Under the pieces are notes generated by a model. It was not told the DNA's origin and made no database searches. It saw only the letters and a list, made by a program, of their open reading frames with translations. The position numbers and the translations under genes were made by a program. Shown here in pieces: positions 32,958 to 40,637 of a stretch of 64,000 bases of DNA. Position 1 is the stretch's first letter. Every line of letters begins with the position of its first letter. The DNA comes from CAVVDT01 sp963747005 (GTDB taxonomy: Bacteria > Pseudomonadota > Alphaproteobacteria > Rhizobiales > Aestuariivirgaceae): the NCBI GenBank assembly GCA_963747005.1, contig CAVVDT010000002.1:1-64000 (forward strand), written 5' to 3'.

Positions 32958-33665
32958 TCAGCGCAGGTCGCGCAGCAGGCCGGGCAGGCCCGCGACGTTT
33001 TCCAGCACATGGTCGCAATGGGGATCGAGGTCGGCCGCCGCGCCGTTGCCGGTGAGCACGCCGATGGCGAGACCCGCTCCGGCGGCGCGCGCCATTTCGA
33101 CATCGTGCAGATTGTCCCCCACCACCGCCACCTCGCCGGGTTCGGTGCCGGTTGCGGCGCAAAAGGCATGCACCATGTCGGCGGCGGGCTTGGGACGGAG
33201 AACCGAGTCGTAGCCGAGGATCGCCGCCAGCCGTTCGGCCACGCCGAGCCGCTGCATGGTCGCGGCCGCCGAGCGCTCCACATCGTTGGTGGCGATGCCC
33301 AGAACCAGGTCGAGAACGGCGAGTTCATCGAACAGGCCGCCCAGATCGACGATGGGCATGGCCGAATCGGGCGCCACGCGGGCGTTGTAGTCGTCGATCC
33401 AGCGCGCCGTCGCTGCCTGTTCGCCGGGCGTGCCCCCGGGCTGCCACGCGCGGACCAGATCGAGGGTGTTGCCGGCCGCCCAGATGGAGCCGGCCTTGAA
33501 GCACTGGCGCTCGGCATCGAAGCCGGCGATATCCATCAGGTCGCGGGCGCGCGCCTCATCGCCGCCGGCAAACTCGGCCGACAGCGACTTCAGCACCGGC
33601 ACCCAGGTAGCCGGAAAGTCGATGAGGGTCCCATCCTTGTCGAACAAAATGGCCCGGATCATCAT
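32958..33665 (-). CDS. HAD-superfamily phosphatase (phosphoglycolate phosphatase-like)
   Basis: A 235-residue HAD hydrolase. Motif I is FDKDGTL (nucleophile Asp and acid/base Asp), motif II lies in GIATNDVE, motif III includes the Lys of LRPKPAADM, and motif IV is VGDNLHD. The cap is the alpha-helical C1 type of Gph/PGP enzymes. The start at 33665 overlaps the nitroreductase stop in an ATGA, so they are coupled; an upstream ATG at 33677 is also possible. The substrate could be 2-phosphoglycolate, but many paralogues differ. Confidence 0.85.
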   Translation of the reverse strand: MMIRAILFDKDGTLIDFPATWVPVLKSLSAEFAGGDEARARDLMDIAGFDAERQCFKAGSIWAAGNTLDLVRAWQPGGTPGEQAATARWIDDYNARVAPDSAMPIVDLGGLFDELAVLDLVLGIATNDVERSAAATMQRLGVAERLAAILGYDSVLRPKPAADMVHAFCAATGTEPGEVAVVGDNLHDVEMARAAGAGLAIGVLTGNGAAADLDPHCDHVLENVAGLPGLLRDLR

Positions 33666-34282
33666 GCGCCGGTCCACCTTGTGGTGAGGCTTTCCGGCTC
33701 CGGACGCGGCCGGTCGGTCACCGGCTCGGTGGGGCTGCCGAGATAGATGAAGCCTGCCAGCTTTTCCGCCTCCCCCACGCCGAGGCTTTTCAGCACCTCG
33801 CGGTCATAGGCCTGCCAGCCGCTGATCCACTGGCAGCCAACGCCAAGGCCCGTCGCCGCGATCAGCATGTTCTGGCACACCGCGCCCGCCGACAGCACCT
33901 GCTCCCAAACCGGGATCTTGGGATGCTCGCCGGCGGTTGAAACCACCGCGATCACCACCGGCGCCCTGAGGAAGGTGCGCCGCTGTTCCGCCAGCATGGC
34001 CTCGCCATGGCCGGGGTTGAGCGCCTTCCAGCGCGCCGCCATGATCTCCCCGGCGCGCGCCCGCGCCTCGCCCTCGATGACGATGAAGCGCCACGGCGTG
34101 AGCTTGCCGTGATCGGGCACGCGCACCGCAACCCGCAGGATCTCGGCGATCTGGGCCCTGTCCGGTCCCGGCTCGCCCATCGCCTTGGCCGAGGCCGAAC
34201 GGCGGCTGGCGAGCAGCGCCAGCGGGCTCGATCGATCGTTGAGGCGGTCCTCGGCCAGTCCCTCGTTCAGTTCCACTGCCAT
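33662..34282 (-). CDS. Nitroreductase-family flavoprotein (YdjA-like)
   Basis: From the ATG at 34282 (AAGGAT ribosome site) the protein has 206 residues. It shows the compact FMN nitroreductase pattern: LASRRSASAKAM, VPDHGKLTPWRFIVIEG, SAGAVCQNMLIAATGLGVGCQWISG and FIYLGSPTE. The GKLTPWRF motif is typical of YdjA/TdsD-type enzymes that bind FMN at a dimer interface and reduce nitro compounds or quinones with NAD(P)H. It begins a coupled run with the HAD phosphatase and then the flavin reductase. Confidence 0.85.
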   Translation of the reverse strand: MAVELNEGLAEDRLNDRSSPLALLASRRSASAKAMGEPGPDRAQIAEILRVAVRVPDHGKLTPWRFIVIEGEARARAGEIMAARWKALNPGHGEAMLAEQRRTFLRAPVVIAVVSTAGEHPKIPVWEQVLSAGAVCQNMLIAATGLGVGCQWISGWQAYDREVLKSLGVGEAEKLAGFIYLGSPTEPVTDRPRPEPESLTTRWTGA

Positions 34283-34369
34283 CGCCTGGCTTATCCTTTC
34301 GGTGAGCGCCAGAAGGGCCAGACCAACCCGCCCCCTGTCAAGCCGTCGTTTCAATTTTGCGCCTGCTCG

Positions 34370-34385
34370 TTAACCCAAATTTAAC
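34370..34385. promoter_or_regulatory. CtrA-type box between nitroreductase and repeat-protein genes
   Basis: TTAA-cccaaat-TTAAC is an exact match to the CtrA consensus. It lies about 100 bases upstream of the secreted repeat protein (34484, plus strand) and about 88 bases upstream of the nitroreductase (34282, minus strand), so either or both may be controlled. Confidence 0.5.
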
Positions 34386-34483
34386 GATTTGATTGCGCCC
34401 GACCCCGGCCATGTGTCCATATGTCCCCGCGCCGATCGGAAACAAGGTCGGGGGAGCTTAGTGGGATCTAGACGGAGACTTGC

Positions 34484-35431
34484 ATGCACGCTGCTCTAAC
34501 CCGTGCAGCAGGACAGCACCGGGGCCGCCGCCACAAAGCGGCGGCCCTCATCGTTCTGGCTGCCGCCTTTGCCTTCATGCTTTCAGGCCCCCTGTCGGCC
34601 GCGCAGGAGCCGGTCGTACCGGCCACCGACGTGACCGGCTCGCTCAAGCCTTTTGGCACCGACCACGAATTGCATACCGAGATCGCCCGGCCGGGCAACG
34701 AGAGCCTGACGCTCGGCGCCCGCCTCAGGGCCAATGGCGGCCTCATCAACCGCCCCATCGCCTGGACGGTGCGCAACGTCCTGGGCGCCGGCAGTGGCGA
34801 TATCGTCTGGCATGCCGACGAAGCGCTGGCCGAGACGCCTCTGGCACCCGGCGACTATGTCGTCGAGGCTGACTACGGCACGGCGAAATTCTTCCAGCCC
34901 GTCACCGTCACGCCCGGCCAGCGCATGGTCATGACCTTCATCCTCAATATCGGCGGCATCCGCCCCCTGTCGCGCATCGACGGGGTGGGCTACCCCTCCA
35001 ACATGCCCGCCACCCATGCGATCTACGCCCTGACCGGCCCCGACGCCGGCAAGCAGATCGCCGCCGGCATCAAGCAGGGCGAGATCGTCCGCGTGGTGGC
35101 CGGCACCTACCGCATCGAAAGCCGCTTTGCCGACGGCAACACGGTGGCGGAAACCAAGGTGACGGTGAAGCCCGGCATCCTTTCGTCCATCGAGATTTCC
35201 CACCTCGCCGCCTATGCCCAGGTTAACATTCCAGCCGCCGGCACCAAGCTGGCGACCTGGACGATCCAGCAGATCGGCGGTGAATGGCAGCGCAGCGGCA
35301 AGAGCGATGCCTTCGCCCTCGTCCTCGCCCCCGGCACCTACGAGGTGGATGCCGATGTGGACGGCCACGACCTGAAGTCCGAGTTCACCGTCAAGCCGCA
35401 CGACTTCAAGCGTTTGACGGTCGGGGAGTAG
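34484..35431 (+). CDS. Secreted or membrane-anchored protein with three beta-rich repeats
   Basis: A 315-residue protein with an N-terminal hydrophobic segment (about 19-40, ending FMLSGPLSAA), so it is exported. Three similar units follow, each with (A/V)(P/A)GxYxVxx and closing with a VTVxPG strand: PGDYVVEADYG...PVTVTPGQ, AGTYRIESRFADG...KVTVKPGI, PGTYEVDADVDG...FTVKPHD. This resembles carboxypeptidase-regulatory-like or other Ig-like beta-sandwich repeats. The function is unknown. A CtrA box lies upstream. Its last 90-100 bases are duplicated at 36037-36126, on the other side of a low-GC gene. Confidence 0.7.
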   Translation: MHAALTRAAGQHRGRRHKAAALIVLAAAFAFMLSGPLSAAQEPVVPATDVTGSLKPFGTDHELHTEIARPGNESLTLGARLRANGGLINRPIAWTVRNVLGAGSGDIVWHADEALAETPLAPGDYVVEADYGTAKFFQPVTVTPGQRMVMTFILNIGGIRPLSRIDGVGYPSNMPATHAIYALTGPDAGKQIAAGIKQGEIVRVVAGTYRIESRFADGNTVAETKVTVKPGILSSIEISHLAAYAQVNIPAAGTKLATWTIQQIGGEWQRSGKSDAFALVLAPGTYEVDADVDGHDLKSEFTVKPHDFKRLTVGE

Positions 35432-35488
35432 GTCGACCATCGAGACGCCGTACCCGCGCGGGCGTCTTGAACATTGAGGCCGGGAGAT

Positions 35489-35968
35489 ATGGGAAAGGAC
35501 TCGCAATCCAAGCAATCTAGATTCAAGACCGCCATTAAGAATGGTTTTGATAGCTCATTGATCGCACTCGCCTTGCGCGACACGAAACCCGAAGAATGGG
35601 ATAAAATCTCAACTGTCAGGTTTGACAAAGCGAAGAAGCTTTCCGATTTTACAGCCATACTAATGCGTCTTGGCTTTTTATACTTGGCATTTCTATTCTT
35701 ATCGGCAGAGGCTAAAAATTCCAATTTCTGGCTTGAAAATTTTACTCTACACACATGCGCCTTGTTTGCCTTAGCCCTATACGTTGCGATCTTCTTAAAT
35801 TTGACCGGTGTAATAGCTGCTTATTGGGCTTCTGACACGGCTCACTGGCAAAGCAAGTGGCACAAAATAAGCATTCTGTTATTAAGCATTCTTCAAACAA
35901 TAATTTCGTCATACGGCATCTCGAAACTCGCTCAAGCTATCGCGAAGGCGGGTAGCCTGCTTCACTGA
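35489..35968 (+). CDS. Low-GC hypothetical membrane protein (probable foreign insert)
   Basis: A 159-residue protein from the ATG at 35489 (GGGAG ribosome site). It has a basic, charged N-terminus and three hydrophobic segments (about 57-72, 82-107, 126-146), so it is probably an inner-membrane protein. I do not recognise the family. Base and codon use differ sharply from every neighbour: A/T-ending codons such as AAT, TTT, ATA and TTA are common. The gene lies between two copies of the 3' end of the upstream gene. Both facts point to horizontal acquisition. Confidence 0.65.
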   Translation: MGKDSQSKQSRFKTAIKNGFDSSLIALALRDTKPEEWDKISTVRFDKAKKLSDFTAILMRLGFLYLAFLFLSAEAKNSNFWLENFTLHTCALFALALYVAIFLNLTGVIAAYWASDTAHWQSKWHKISILLLSILQTIISSYGISKLAQAIAKAGSLLH

Positions 35969-36036
35969 ATTGAGGACCAAAAGCGCCTTCCGCGCCACGT
36001 CCTTGCCGAGGCAGGAAGCCCTGTCATCTGATCCAC

Positions 36037-36126
36037 GGCACCTACGAGGTGGACGGCCACGACCTGAAGTCCGAGTTCACCGTCAAGCCGCACGACTTCA
36101 AGCGCCTGACGCGAGGGGAGTAGGTC
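36037..36126 (+). pseudogene. Duplicated 3' end of the secreted repeat-protein gene
   Basis: This segment matches 35333-35434 (GGCACCTACGAGGTGG to GGGGAGTAGGTC) with one 12-base deletion and about six substitutions. It encodes the last GTYEVDGHDLKSEF...KPHDFKRL residues and stop, without a start. It abuts the pirin stop codon, so it is probably the original 3' end of the gene at 34484, displaced by insertion of the low-GC segment. Bases 35435-36036 are the inserted part. Confidence 0.75.
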
Positions 36127-37042
36127 ACCCCGGCAGCGGGATGAACTCTTCCTCGTCGCCGGGGACGATGTCGAAACGGCCGGCGCGCCATTCTGCCTTG
36201 GCCTGGTCGATGCGTTCCTTCGATGACGACACGAAGTTCCACCAGATGTGGCGCGGGCCGTCCATGGGCTCGCCCCCCAGAAGTTGCAGGCGGGCCGCGA
36301 CCGGGCTTGCGATGGCGATCTGATCGCCCGGCCTGAACACCAGCAATCGGCCGGCCTCGAAACTCTCGCCGGCAATTTTCACCGTTCCCTCGCACACATA
36401 GACGGCGCGCTCCTCGTGGGTCGCCGGCAACGGCATGCGTGAGCCTGCAGCAAGCCGCGCCTCGGCGTAAAACAAATCGCTCGGCGTCTTCACCGGCGCG
36501 GTCGAACCGAAAAGCGAGCCGGCGATGAGGCGCACCGAGACGCCGCCCTCCTCGATCACCGGCAGATCGCCGGCGCCATAATGGGCGAAATCGGGGGCCT
36601 GTTCCTCCAGCCCCGCTGGCAACGCCACCCAGGACTGGATGCCGAACACCTGTCGCTCGCGCGCGAGGTCGGCGGGCGGTGTCCGCTCGGAGTGGACAAT
36701 GCCCCGTCCCGCCGTCATCCAGTTCAGTTCACCGGGAGCGATCTCGATGGCCGATCCAAGGCTGTCGCGATGATAGACCGAGCCGTCGAACAGCCACGTC
36801 ACCGTGGCAAGGCCGATGTGGGGATGCGGGCGCACGTTCATGCCCTGCCCCACCCGCATCAGCGCCGGCCCGAACTGGTCGAAGAAGATGAACGGGCCGA
36901 CCATCTGGCGCTTCGCCGAGGGCAGCGCCCGGTTGACCTCGAAATCGCCGATATCGCGCGCCCGCGGCACGATTACCTGCTCGATGGCATCGCACGATCC
37001 GGGATCGCCGATGATCGGGTCCTTGCCCTCAAACCAGCTCAT
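36125..37042 (-). CDS. Pirin-family protein
   Basis: A 305-residue bicupin. The N-terminal cupin has the metal-binding HPHIGLATVTWLFDG motif (two His of HPH, then His and Glu further on, HSER). The C-terminal cupin holds RMPLPATHEERAVYVCEGTV. A strong AAGGAAGG ribosome site precedes the ATG. Bacterial pirins bind iron; some are quercetinase-like dioxygenases, others act as regulators. No flavonoid genes are near. It converges on the displaced gene fragment. Confidence 0.9.
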   Translation of the reverse strand: MSWFEGKDPIIGDPGSCDAIEQVIVPRARDIGDFEVNRALPSAKRQMVGPFIFFDQFGPALMRVGQGMNVRPHPHIGLATVTWLFDGSVYHRDSLGSAIEIAPGELNWMTAGRGIVHSERTPPADLARERQVFGIQSWVALPAGLEEQAPDFAHYGAGDLPVIEEGGVSVRLIAGSLFGSTAPVKTPSDLFYAEARLAAGSRMPLPATHEERAVYVCEGTVKIAGESFEAGRLLVFRPGDQIAIASPVAARLQLLGGEPMDGPRHIWWNFVSSSKERIDQAKAEWRAGRFDIVPGDEEEFIPLPG

Positions 37043-37127
37043 CGATGGCCTTCCTTTCCGTCATCTGCTTTGCTACCCGGCAAGTGAAGCCACATAATCG
37101 CCGCAACGCAAGCCGGCCGGAGTGTAC

Positions 37128-38933
37128 ATGGGCAATATATCTCTCATACAGATCGCACTGCTGCTCACCGCGGCCGGCCTTGTGGCGCCGCTCGCCAAAT
37201 ATCTCAGGATCGGCGCCGTCCTCGGCTATCTCATCGCCGGCGTGGTGATCGGCCCGCACATGCTGGGCGTCTTCCGCGGCGTCGACAACATCCTGCACGT
37301 GGCCGAGTTCGGCGTCGTGCTGTTGTTGTTCATCATCGGCCTGGAGTTGCGCCCGCAGCGCCTCCTCGCCCTGCGCCGCGCCATCTTCGGGGTGGGCGGC
37401 CTGCAGGTGGCGATCACCGCCATGGTGCTGACCGCCGGCATGGCGGCAGCCCAGTTCGGTTGGCGCCAGGCGCTGTTTGCCGGTCTGGCCCTGTCCTTGT
37501 CCTCCACCGCCATGGTGCTGCAAGTGCTGAAGGAGAACGGCGAACTGGAAACCCGCCACGGCCGCCTGTCGTTCGCCGTGCTGCTGTTCCAGGACCTCGC
37601 CGCCATTCCGATGATCGCCCTCGTCGGCCTCCTGGCCAGCGGCTCGGCAGAACTGCCGGCGATGAGCCTGTCGGGCGCCGCCGCCGCCATCGGCGCCATC
37701 GTCATCATCGTGCTGGCCGGCCGCTATGCGCTGGAAAAGCTCTACCGCATGGTCGCCCAGACCGGCGTGGACGAGGCGATGACGGCACTCATGCTGTTGA
37801 CCATCATCGTCATCGTGGCGGTCATGCGGGCGGTGGGCCTGTCGCCGGCGCTCGGGGCCTTCATCGCCGGCATGCTGCTCGCCGACAGCGACTACCGCCA
37901 CGACATCGCCGCCAACATCCGCCCCTTCGAGGGCCTGCTGCTGGGTCTGTTCTTCATCGCCATCGGCATGTCGCTGGATCTCGGGCTCCTGACCTCCAGA
38001 CCGGCGGAAATCGCCATGGCGACGCTGGGGCTCATGGTCGCCAAAATCCTTGTCCTGTTCGTACTGGGGCGCCGCGGTGGCTTGCCGGCGTCGAACTCAC
38101 GACGCTTTGCCCTGGCATTGTCGCAAGGCGGCGAATTCGCCTTCGTGCTGTCGGCCGCCGCCCTCTCGGCCGGCGTCATCGCCCGCGACTTTGCCGGCTT
38201 CATCAACGTCGTCGTCACCCTCACCATGCTGGCGACGCCCTTCATCATGATGGCCGAGGCAGGCGTTACCCGGCGTTTTCTGAAGGCCCCGCCCTCTTCG
38301 CAGCCCGCCTATGACGAGATGCCCGAGGGCCAGGGGCACGTGATCATCGCCGGCATCGGGCGCTTCGGTCAGATCGTCGCCCGCGTGCTCGCGGCGCGCA
38401 AAATCCCCTTCACCGCGCTCGACGGCGACGTTGCACAGGTGGATGTGATCCGCCGCTTCGGCGGTCAGGTGTTCTATGGCGATGCCAGCCGCCTCGACAT
38501 CCTGAAAGCCGCGCAGATCGACAAGGCCCGCGCCATGGTGGTTTGCGTATCCGGCGTCGAGGCCTCGCTGAAGATCGTCGACCTGGTGCGCCGCCACTAT
38601 CCCGACCTGCACCTGTTCGTGCGCGCCCGCGACCGCCAGCATGTGCACAAGCTGATGGACCGGGGCGTCGAATTCATCGTGCGCGAGACCTATCTCTCCG
38701 CCCTCGACCTCACCCGCCGGGTGCTCATCGACGGCGGCATGAGCGCGGAACGGGCGCGGCGCTCCATCGACGCCTTCTCGCGCTCCGACCGCGACCGCCT
38801 CTACAACGACTACGCCCACCAGAGCGATGAGGAAAAGCTGCGCGCCAGCGCCCTGCGCCAGGCCGATGAACTGGCAACACTTCTGGCCAGCGATACCGAG
38901 GTCGACGAGGGCGCCGTCACACCGAACGCGTGA
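37128..38933 (+). CDS. Monovalent cation:proton antiporter-2 (KefB/KefC type)
   Basis: From the ATG at 37128 (GGAG ribosome site) the protein has 601 residues. About twelve membrane helices form the CPA2 exchanger, with the GYLIAGVVIGPH and SLSSTAMVLQVL motifs and the DSDYRHDIAANIRPFEGLLLGLFFIAIGM region typical of Kef. A cytoplasmic TrkA-N Rossmann domain follows, GHVIIAGIGRFGQIVARVL, with the acidic residue ending DGD that reads NAD(H). Kef systems are K+ efflux channels/antiporters protecting against electrophiles. No ancillary KefF/KefG gene is adjacent. Its 3' end overlaps the convergent SDR gene by 17 bases. Confidence 0.9.
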   Translation: MGNISLIQIALLLTAAGLVAPLAKYLRIGAVLGYLIAGVVIGPHMLGVFRGVDNILHVAEFGVVLLLFIIGLELRPQRLLALRRAIFGVGGLQVAITAMVLTAGMAAAQFGWRQALFAGLALSLSSTAMVLQVLKENGELETRHGRLSFAVLLFQDLAAIPMIALVGLLASGSAELPAMSLSGAAAAIGAIVIIVLAGRYALEKLYRMVAQTGVDEAMTALMLLTIIVIVAVMRAVGLSPALGAFIAGMLLADSDYRHDIAANIRPFEGLLLGLFFIAIGMSLDLGLLTSRPAEIAMATLGLMVAKILVLFVLGRRGGLPASNSRRFALALSQGGEFAFVLSAAALSAGVIARDFAGFINVVVTLTMLATPFIMMAEAGVTRRFLKAPPSSQPAYDEMPEGQGHVIIAGIGRFGQIVARVLAARKIPFTALDGDVAQVDVIRRFGGQVFYGDASRLDILKAAQIDKARAMVVCVSGVEASLKIVDLVRRHYPDLHLFVRARDRQHVHKLMDRGVEFIVRETYLSALDLTRRVLIDGGMSAERARRSIDAFSRSDRDRLYNDYAHQSDEEKLRASALRQADELATLLASDTEVDEGAVTPNA

Positions 38934-39621
38934 TGCCGCCGTCGATGCGCAGGTTCTGGCCGGTGATGTAGGATGACTTGTCCGAAGCGAGGAAGGCGAT
39001 GAATTCGGCCACCTCCTCAACCGTGCCGTAGCGGCCGGTGGGGATGCGCGCCACCAGTTCCGACGTCTCGGGATAGCTGTCGATGAAGCCGGGCAGCACG
39101 TTGTTCATGCGCACCTTGTCGGCGGCATAGCGGTCGGCGAAGAGTTTGGCATAGGCCGCCAGCCCCGCCCGGAACACACCCGAGACCGGAAACGCCGGGT
39201 CCGGCTCGAACACCGCATAGGTCGAGATGTTGACGATCGACCCGCCGCCCTGGGCGACCATGACCGGCGTGACGAGGCGCGCCATGCGCACCACGTTCAT
39301 CAAATAGACGTCCATGCCGGCGTGCCAGTCGGCATCGGAGATGTCGAGGATCGGGCCCCTGGGGCCATGGCCGGCACCGTTGACCACGGCATCGATGCGC
39401 CCGAAGCGCGACAGCGTCGCCTCGACCAGCCTGGTCAGATCGGCCACCGACTCATTGGAGCCCGTGACACCCAGCCCCCCCAGTTCCTCACCCAGCACCT
39501 TGCCTTTTCCCGAAGGCGACATGACGGCCACTTGGTAACCCTCTGCCGCCAGCTTCCGTGCCGCCGCCGCCCCCATGCCGGACCCGCCGCCGACGATGAT
39601 CGCCACCTTGTTGTCGCTCAT
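38917..39621 (-). CDS. Short-chain dehydrogenase/reductase-like protein lacking the catalytic Tyr/Lys
   Basis: A 234-residue SDR with the cofactor motif GGGSGMGAAAARKLA, the structural NGAG motif, and the C-terminal YITGQNLRIDGG stretch. An AGGAGG ribosome site precedes it. The active-site serine region (NISTYAVFEP) is kept, but the canonical YxxxK is missing: the segment aligning with it reads SGVFRAGLAAYAKL, with Ser and Arg in place of Tyr and Lys. It may be a divergent enzyme or non-catalytic binder. The proposed role is therefore open. Confidence 0.8.
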   Translation of the reverse strand: MSDNKVAIIVGGGSGMGAAAARKLAAEGYQVAVMSPSGKGKVLGEELGGLGVTGSNESVADLTRLVEATLSRFGRIDAVVNGAGHGPRGPILDISDADWHAGMDVYLMNVVRMARLVTPVMVAQGGGSIVNISTYAVFEPDPAFPVSGVFRAGLAAYAKLFADRYAADKVRMNNVLPGFIDSYPETSELVARIPTGRYGTVEEVAEFIAFLASDKSSYITGQNLRIDGGITRSV

Positions 39622-39661
39622 GACCGTCTATCCTCCTGCTCACGTCGTTCATTCATCTTCT

Positions 39662-39693
39662 TCCGTCACACCGGCAAAGGCCGGTGTCCAGAG
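39662..39693. repeat. Solitary palindromic repeat, variant A core
   Basis: CCGTCACACCGGCAAAGGCC and the following GGTGTCCAG form a hairpin ACACCGGC-aaag-GCCGGTGT. It resembles the type A palindrome of the two arrays in its GTCA lead-in and CCAG/CCAT tail, but with a different stem. No type B partner follows. Confidence 0.6.
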
Positions 39694-39732
39694 CCAAACA
39701 CGAGAAATCGCAGTCGTTGCGAGGATGGCGGA

Positions 39733-40626
39733 TTATTTCCAGATGCCCGTGATGGCGCTGGCATGCGCGTCGCCTTGGCCGAGACTTCCCAGACCGAAGA
39801 CGTCCTCGGCCAGCCGCAGCAGGCTGTAGGTGTTGTAGGCGTCATCGCTCACCGCGCCCGGCCGCACGGCATCGCCCACCAGAATTGTCGCCACGCGATT
39901 GCGGTTCAAAAAGCCCTTGCCCTCGTCGAACGTCACGATGAACAGCATGCCGCGCATGAAGTCGGGGTCCTTGAGAAGCGGGCCGAAGGTGTCCGACAGC
40001 CAACGATCGGCGTAGGCAACGCCGGTGTCATGCCCATCGTGCTTCAGGTCCGGGATATAGAGCGACCAGTGAGGCAGTTTGCCGCTGTCGATATCGCCTT
40101 TCAGTTCCGACGCCTTGACGATGCGCGCGCACCTCGCCGGATCCGTCTGGACGTTCCTGAAACTCAGGAACGGGACATGCTTGCGCACATAGTCGCCGTC
40201 TTCCGCCTTGAGAAAACACCCACCGGGATAGCCTTCGGCGTAGACCTTCCAGGATAGGCCCTTTGCTTCAAGCAGATCGCCGATATGAGGCTTGTCCAGC
40301 GTGACGTTGTCGTCCGAGGTGACCCCGTAGGTTGAGCCGGCAATGAGGGCGATGTAGTTGGGCAAGGACGGATGCGCCACGGCCGAGAACCCCGCAAGCA
40401 AGGCGCCGCGGCGCGCCAGCGCCCGCAGGAACGGCTGGCGCATCGCCTTGTCATAGCGGGTGTTCTCGAGGATCACGGTCATGATCCGCGTGACCGACTT
40501 GAGGCTCGGTGGGAGGCTTTCGGCGGCAGCGGCAGGCGAAGCAGAACCGGCCACCAATAAAGCCGCCACCCCAAAGGCAATGGCAGCGATAACGCCGTAT
40601 ATCCTCATGAAGGAGGCCAAGGTCAT
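39733..40626 (-). CDS. Secreted phosphoesterase (acid phosphatase / phospholipase C superfamily)
   Basis: A 297-residue protein with a signal peptide (IYGVIAAIAFGVAALLVAGSASPAAAA). The pattern is that of the PF04185 phosphoesterase family: VILENTRYDKAM (metal-binding Glu-Asn), SAVAHPSLPNYIALIAGS (central catalytic region), HWSLYIPDLKHDGHDTG and FIVTFDEGKG (metal-binding Asp-Glu). It is nearest to bacterial acid phosphatases of this group and should act in the periplasm. Two ATGs are possible, 40626 and 40608; the downstream one gives a shorter signal peptide. It lies 11 bases after thrS. Confidence 0.82.
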   Translation of the reverse strand: MTLASFMRIYGVIAAIAFGVAALLVAGSASPAAAAESLPPSLKSVTRIMTVILENTRYDKAMRQPFLRALARRGALLAGFSAVAHPSLPNYIALIAGSTYGVTSDDNVTLDKPHIGDLLEAKGLSWKVYAEGYPGGCFLKAEDGDYVRKHVPFLSFRNVQTDPARCARIVKASELKGDIDSGKLPHWSLYIPDLKHDGHDTGVAYADRWLSDTFGPLLKDPDFMRGMLFIVTFDEGKGFLNRNRVATILVGDAVRPGAVSDDAYNTYSLLRLAEDVFGLGSLGQGDAHASAITGIWK

Positions 40627-40637
40627 CGCCCTGCCGG

